This document shows positions 9,125 through 21,553 of a DNA stretch of 21,553 nt, one piece after another. The stretch spans positions 1 through 21,553 of the forward strand of contig JAYMGJ010000762.1 of assembly GCA_037178675.1 (NCBI GenBank), in the 5' to 3' direction. Position 1 is the first letter of the stretch. Each line of letters starts with the position of its first letter. The notes under the pieces were generated by a model. The model was given only the letters and a program-made list of their open reading frames with translations, ran no database searches and was not told the origin of the DNA. The position numbers and the translations under genes are program-made. The stretch comes from Scleroderma bovista. Taxonomy: Eukaryota; Basidiomycota; Agaricomycetes; Boletales; Sclerodermataceae.

Positions 9125-10296
9125 ATGTCCAACGTGCGCCCGACCATCGTTATCAAGGTCCCAGCGACATCCGCTAACATTGGACCTGGGTTCGATGTTG
9201 TTGGACTCTCACTATCGCTCTACCTTACCCTCACTATCAAATTTGGCCGCCCCTCCCCTGATCGCTTCAGGATCACCTACTCCGGAGAGGGTGCAAACGA
9301 GGTCCCCCTCGATCCGTACCGTAACCTACTGACCCGTGTTGCCCTCTATGTTCTACGGTGCAACAACCTCCGCTCATTCCCCCCAGACCTCCTCAGCATC
9401 CACGCCGACAACCAAATCCCATTCGGCCGCGGACTCGGGTCCTCGGGCGCGGCAGTCATCGCAGGCGTCCTCCTTGGGAACGCGCTCGGAAAACTCAACC
9501 TGACGACCGAGCGGATGCTCGACTACGCTCTCATGATCGAGCGGCATCCAGACAACGTCACCGCAGCGCTCATTGGGGGGTTCATCGGGTCCTATCTTCG
9601 GGAGCTCGATCCTGCCGCTACGGTAGCATCGCAAGTTCCCCTCTCCGAAGTGCTTCCCGAGTATCCCCCAGATGCAGGTGAAAACTGGGGTCTCGAACCC
9701 CCCATCCCTCCCGTCGGCATCGGTCACTATGTGAGATTCGGCTGGAATGTGAATATTAAAGCTGTGGCCATTATACCCCAGTTCGAGCTCAGTACTGCCA
9801 AGGCGAGGGAGGTGCTTCCAGCGCAGTACTCTAGAAAGGATCTGGTATTACTATTGTTCTTTCCAGTATCCAGGCGTAAGATGACACTTTCTGGAAAAAG
9901 GTCTTCAACATGCAGCGTCTCGCTGTCTTGACGACGGCTTTGGGCCATACCTCGCTGGACCCAGATCTCGTATACGAGGCCATGAAGGATCGCGTCCACC
10001 AGCCCTACCGCAAGACTTTGGTGAGTGCCAATGTATACGTGAAAGGTGGGATACTAAAGCATCATCTGGAGATCCCTGGCCTCCCAGAGGTGACCTCACA
10101 AATCACCCCCAAGTCACATCCCGGTTTACTCGGCATTTGTTTGTCCGGTGCTGGTCCCACAATATTAGCATTGGCTACCCACAACTTCGAGGCTATTGCG
10201 GAGTCTGCGCGTACGATTTTTGCATCGGAGAATATCCAAGTAGAATGGAAACTTCTGGAAGTGGTCGACGGAAGTGAAGTCCAAGAACTTAATTGA
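9125..10296 (+). CDS. THR1: Homoserine kinase (EC 2.7.1.39), 354 aa
   Basis: Phosphorylates L-homoserine with ATP to O-phosphohomoserine, the step before threonine synthase, in the cytosol. The model is join(9125..9844, 9901..10020, 10072..10296). It is a GHMP kinase: an N-terminal PATSANIGPGFDVVG (residues 13-27), the ATP-binding loop PFGRGLGSSGAA (99-110), HPDNVTAALIGGF (141-153), and the C-terminal GICLSGAGPTILAL (301-314). Its length is close to yeast Thr1, about 357 residues. Intron 1 (56 bp) has GTATTA/AAAAG and restores KDLVFNMQRLAVLTTALG. Intron 2 (10021-10071, GTGAGT/GGAG, with an ACTAAA branch-like site) is 51 bp, in frame and stop-free. Removing it gives YRKTLIPGLPEV, as in yeast, whereas reading through would insert 17 residues. 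The start is the first ATG in a good context (CATCGCCATG) and matches the family N-terminus. It lies tail-to-tail with dynein. I see no breaks, so it should be functional. Confidence 0.97.
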
Positions 10297-10435
10297 GGCA
10301 AATGTGCCGGTCACAACAAAAATATACACTGTAAGGATCACGCGTGTCTTGTGGGTATTACATACAATGCATCCAGATTATTGTATCCCAAGGTCATAAA
10401 CGTATGTCATTAAGTACTGGTTCGACGAGTTCCAT
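10297..10435. other. Short convergent intergenic region
   Basis: Only 139 bp separate the stop codons of homoserine kinase (plus) and dynein heavy chain (minus). The 3' untranslated regions probably overlap, so antisense overlap of the two mRNAs is likely. No other feature is visible. Confidence 0.6.

Positions 10436-21553
<11,118 letters not shown>

Overview
The window is nuclear DNA of a filamentous basidiomycete, most likely an Agaricomycete. Nearly every gene is split by very short introns (44-60 bp, with GT or GC donors and CTNAY-like branch points), codons favour C at the third position, and several families are ones I know mainly from mushroom-forming fungi. There is no sign of prokaryotic operons, CRISPR or phage. 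I did not find a wholly new multi-gene system. The most interesting signals are in gene structure and gene decay.

Left part (1-5600) is a worn region. At the left edge a PIF1-type helicase remnant runs leftward off the window. Next comes a rightward remnant of a trypsin-like (GDSG) family known from Agaricomycetes, with at least five frame breaks. After it is a two-exon, leftward gene for a 545-residue disordered protein of unknown role. Then comes a poorly readable stretch that may be a decayed multi-span membrane protein gene.

Middle part (6100-10300) holds a secreted protein gene (signal peptide, conserved fungal domain, Pro/Thr-rich tail with repeated acidic-Cys units) behind a clear TATA box. 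It is followed by a triplet-rich non-coding stretch, a possible 72-residue four-exon gene on the minus strand, and divergently the housekeeping gene for homoserine kinase (THR1), which makes O-phosphohomoserine for threonine synthesis.

Right half (10436-21553) is one gene on the minus strand: the motor part of cytoplasmic dynein heavy chain, tail-to-tail with THR1 (139 bp between stop codons). I could assemble 20 exons and 3386 residues in a single open frame: linker, AAA1-AAA6, stalk with microtubule-binding domain, and a full C-terminal domain. The gene runs off the right edge, so the N-terminal region is missing. It contains a 14-nt microexon, two introns that must use GC donors, and introns that cut the Walker A motifs of AAA1 and AAA4. 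In Agaricomycetes the heavy chain is reported to be split into a tail gene and a motor gene, so whether this gene starts just past the window edge is an open question.

The genes do not form a functional cluster: a metabolic enzyme, a motor protein and a secreted protein sit side by side, next to a region of degenerate families.
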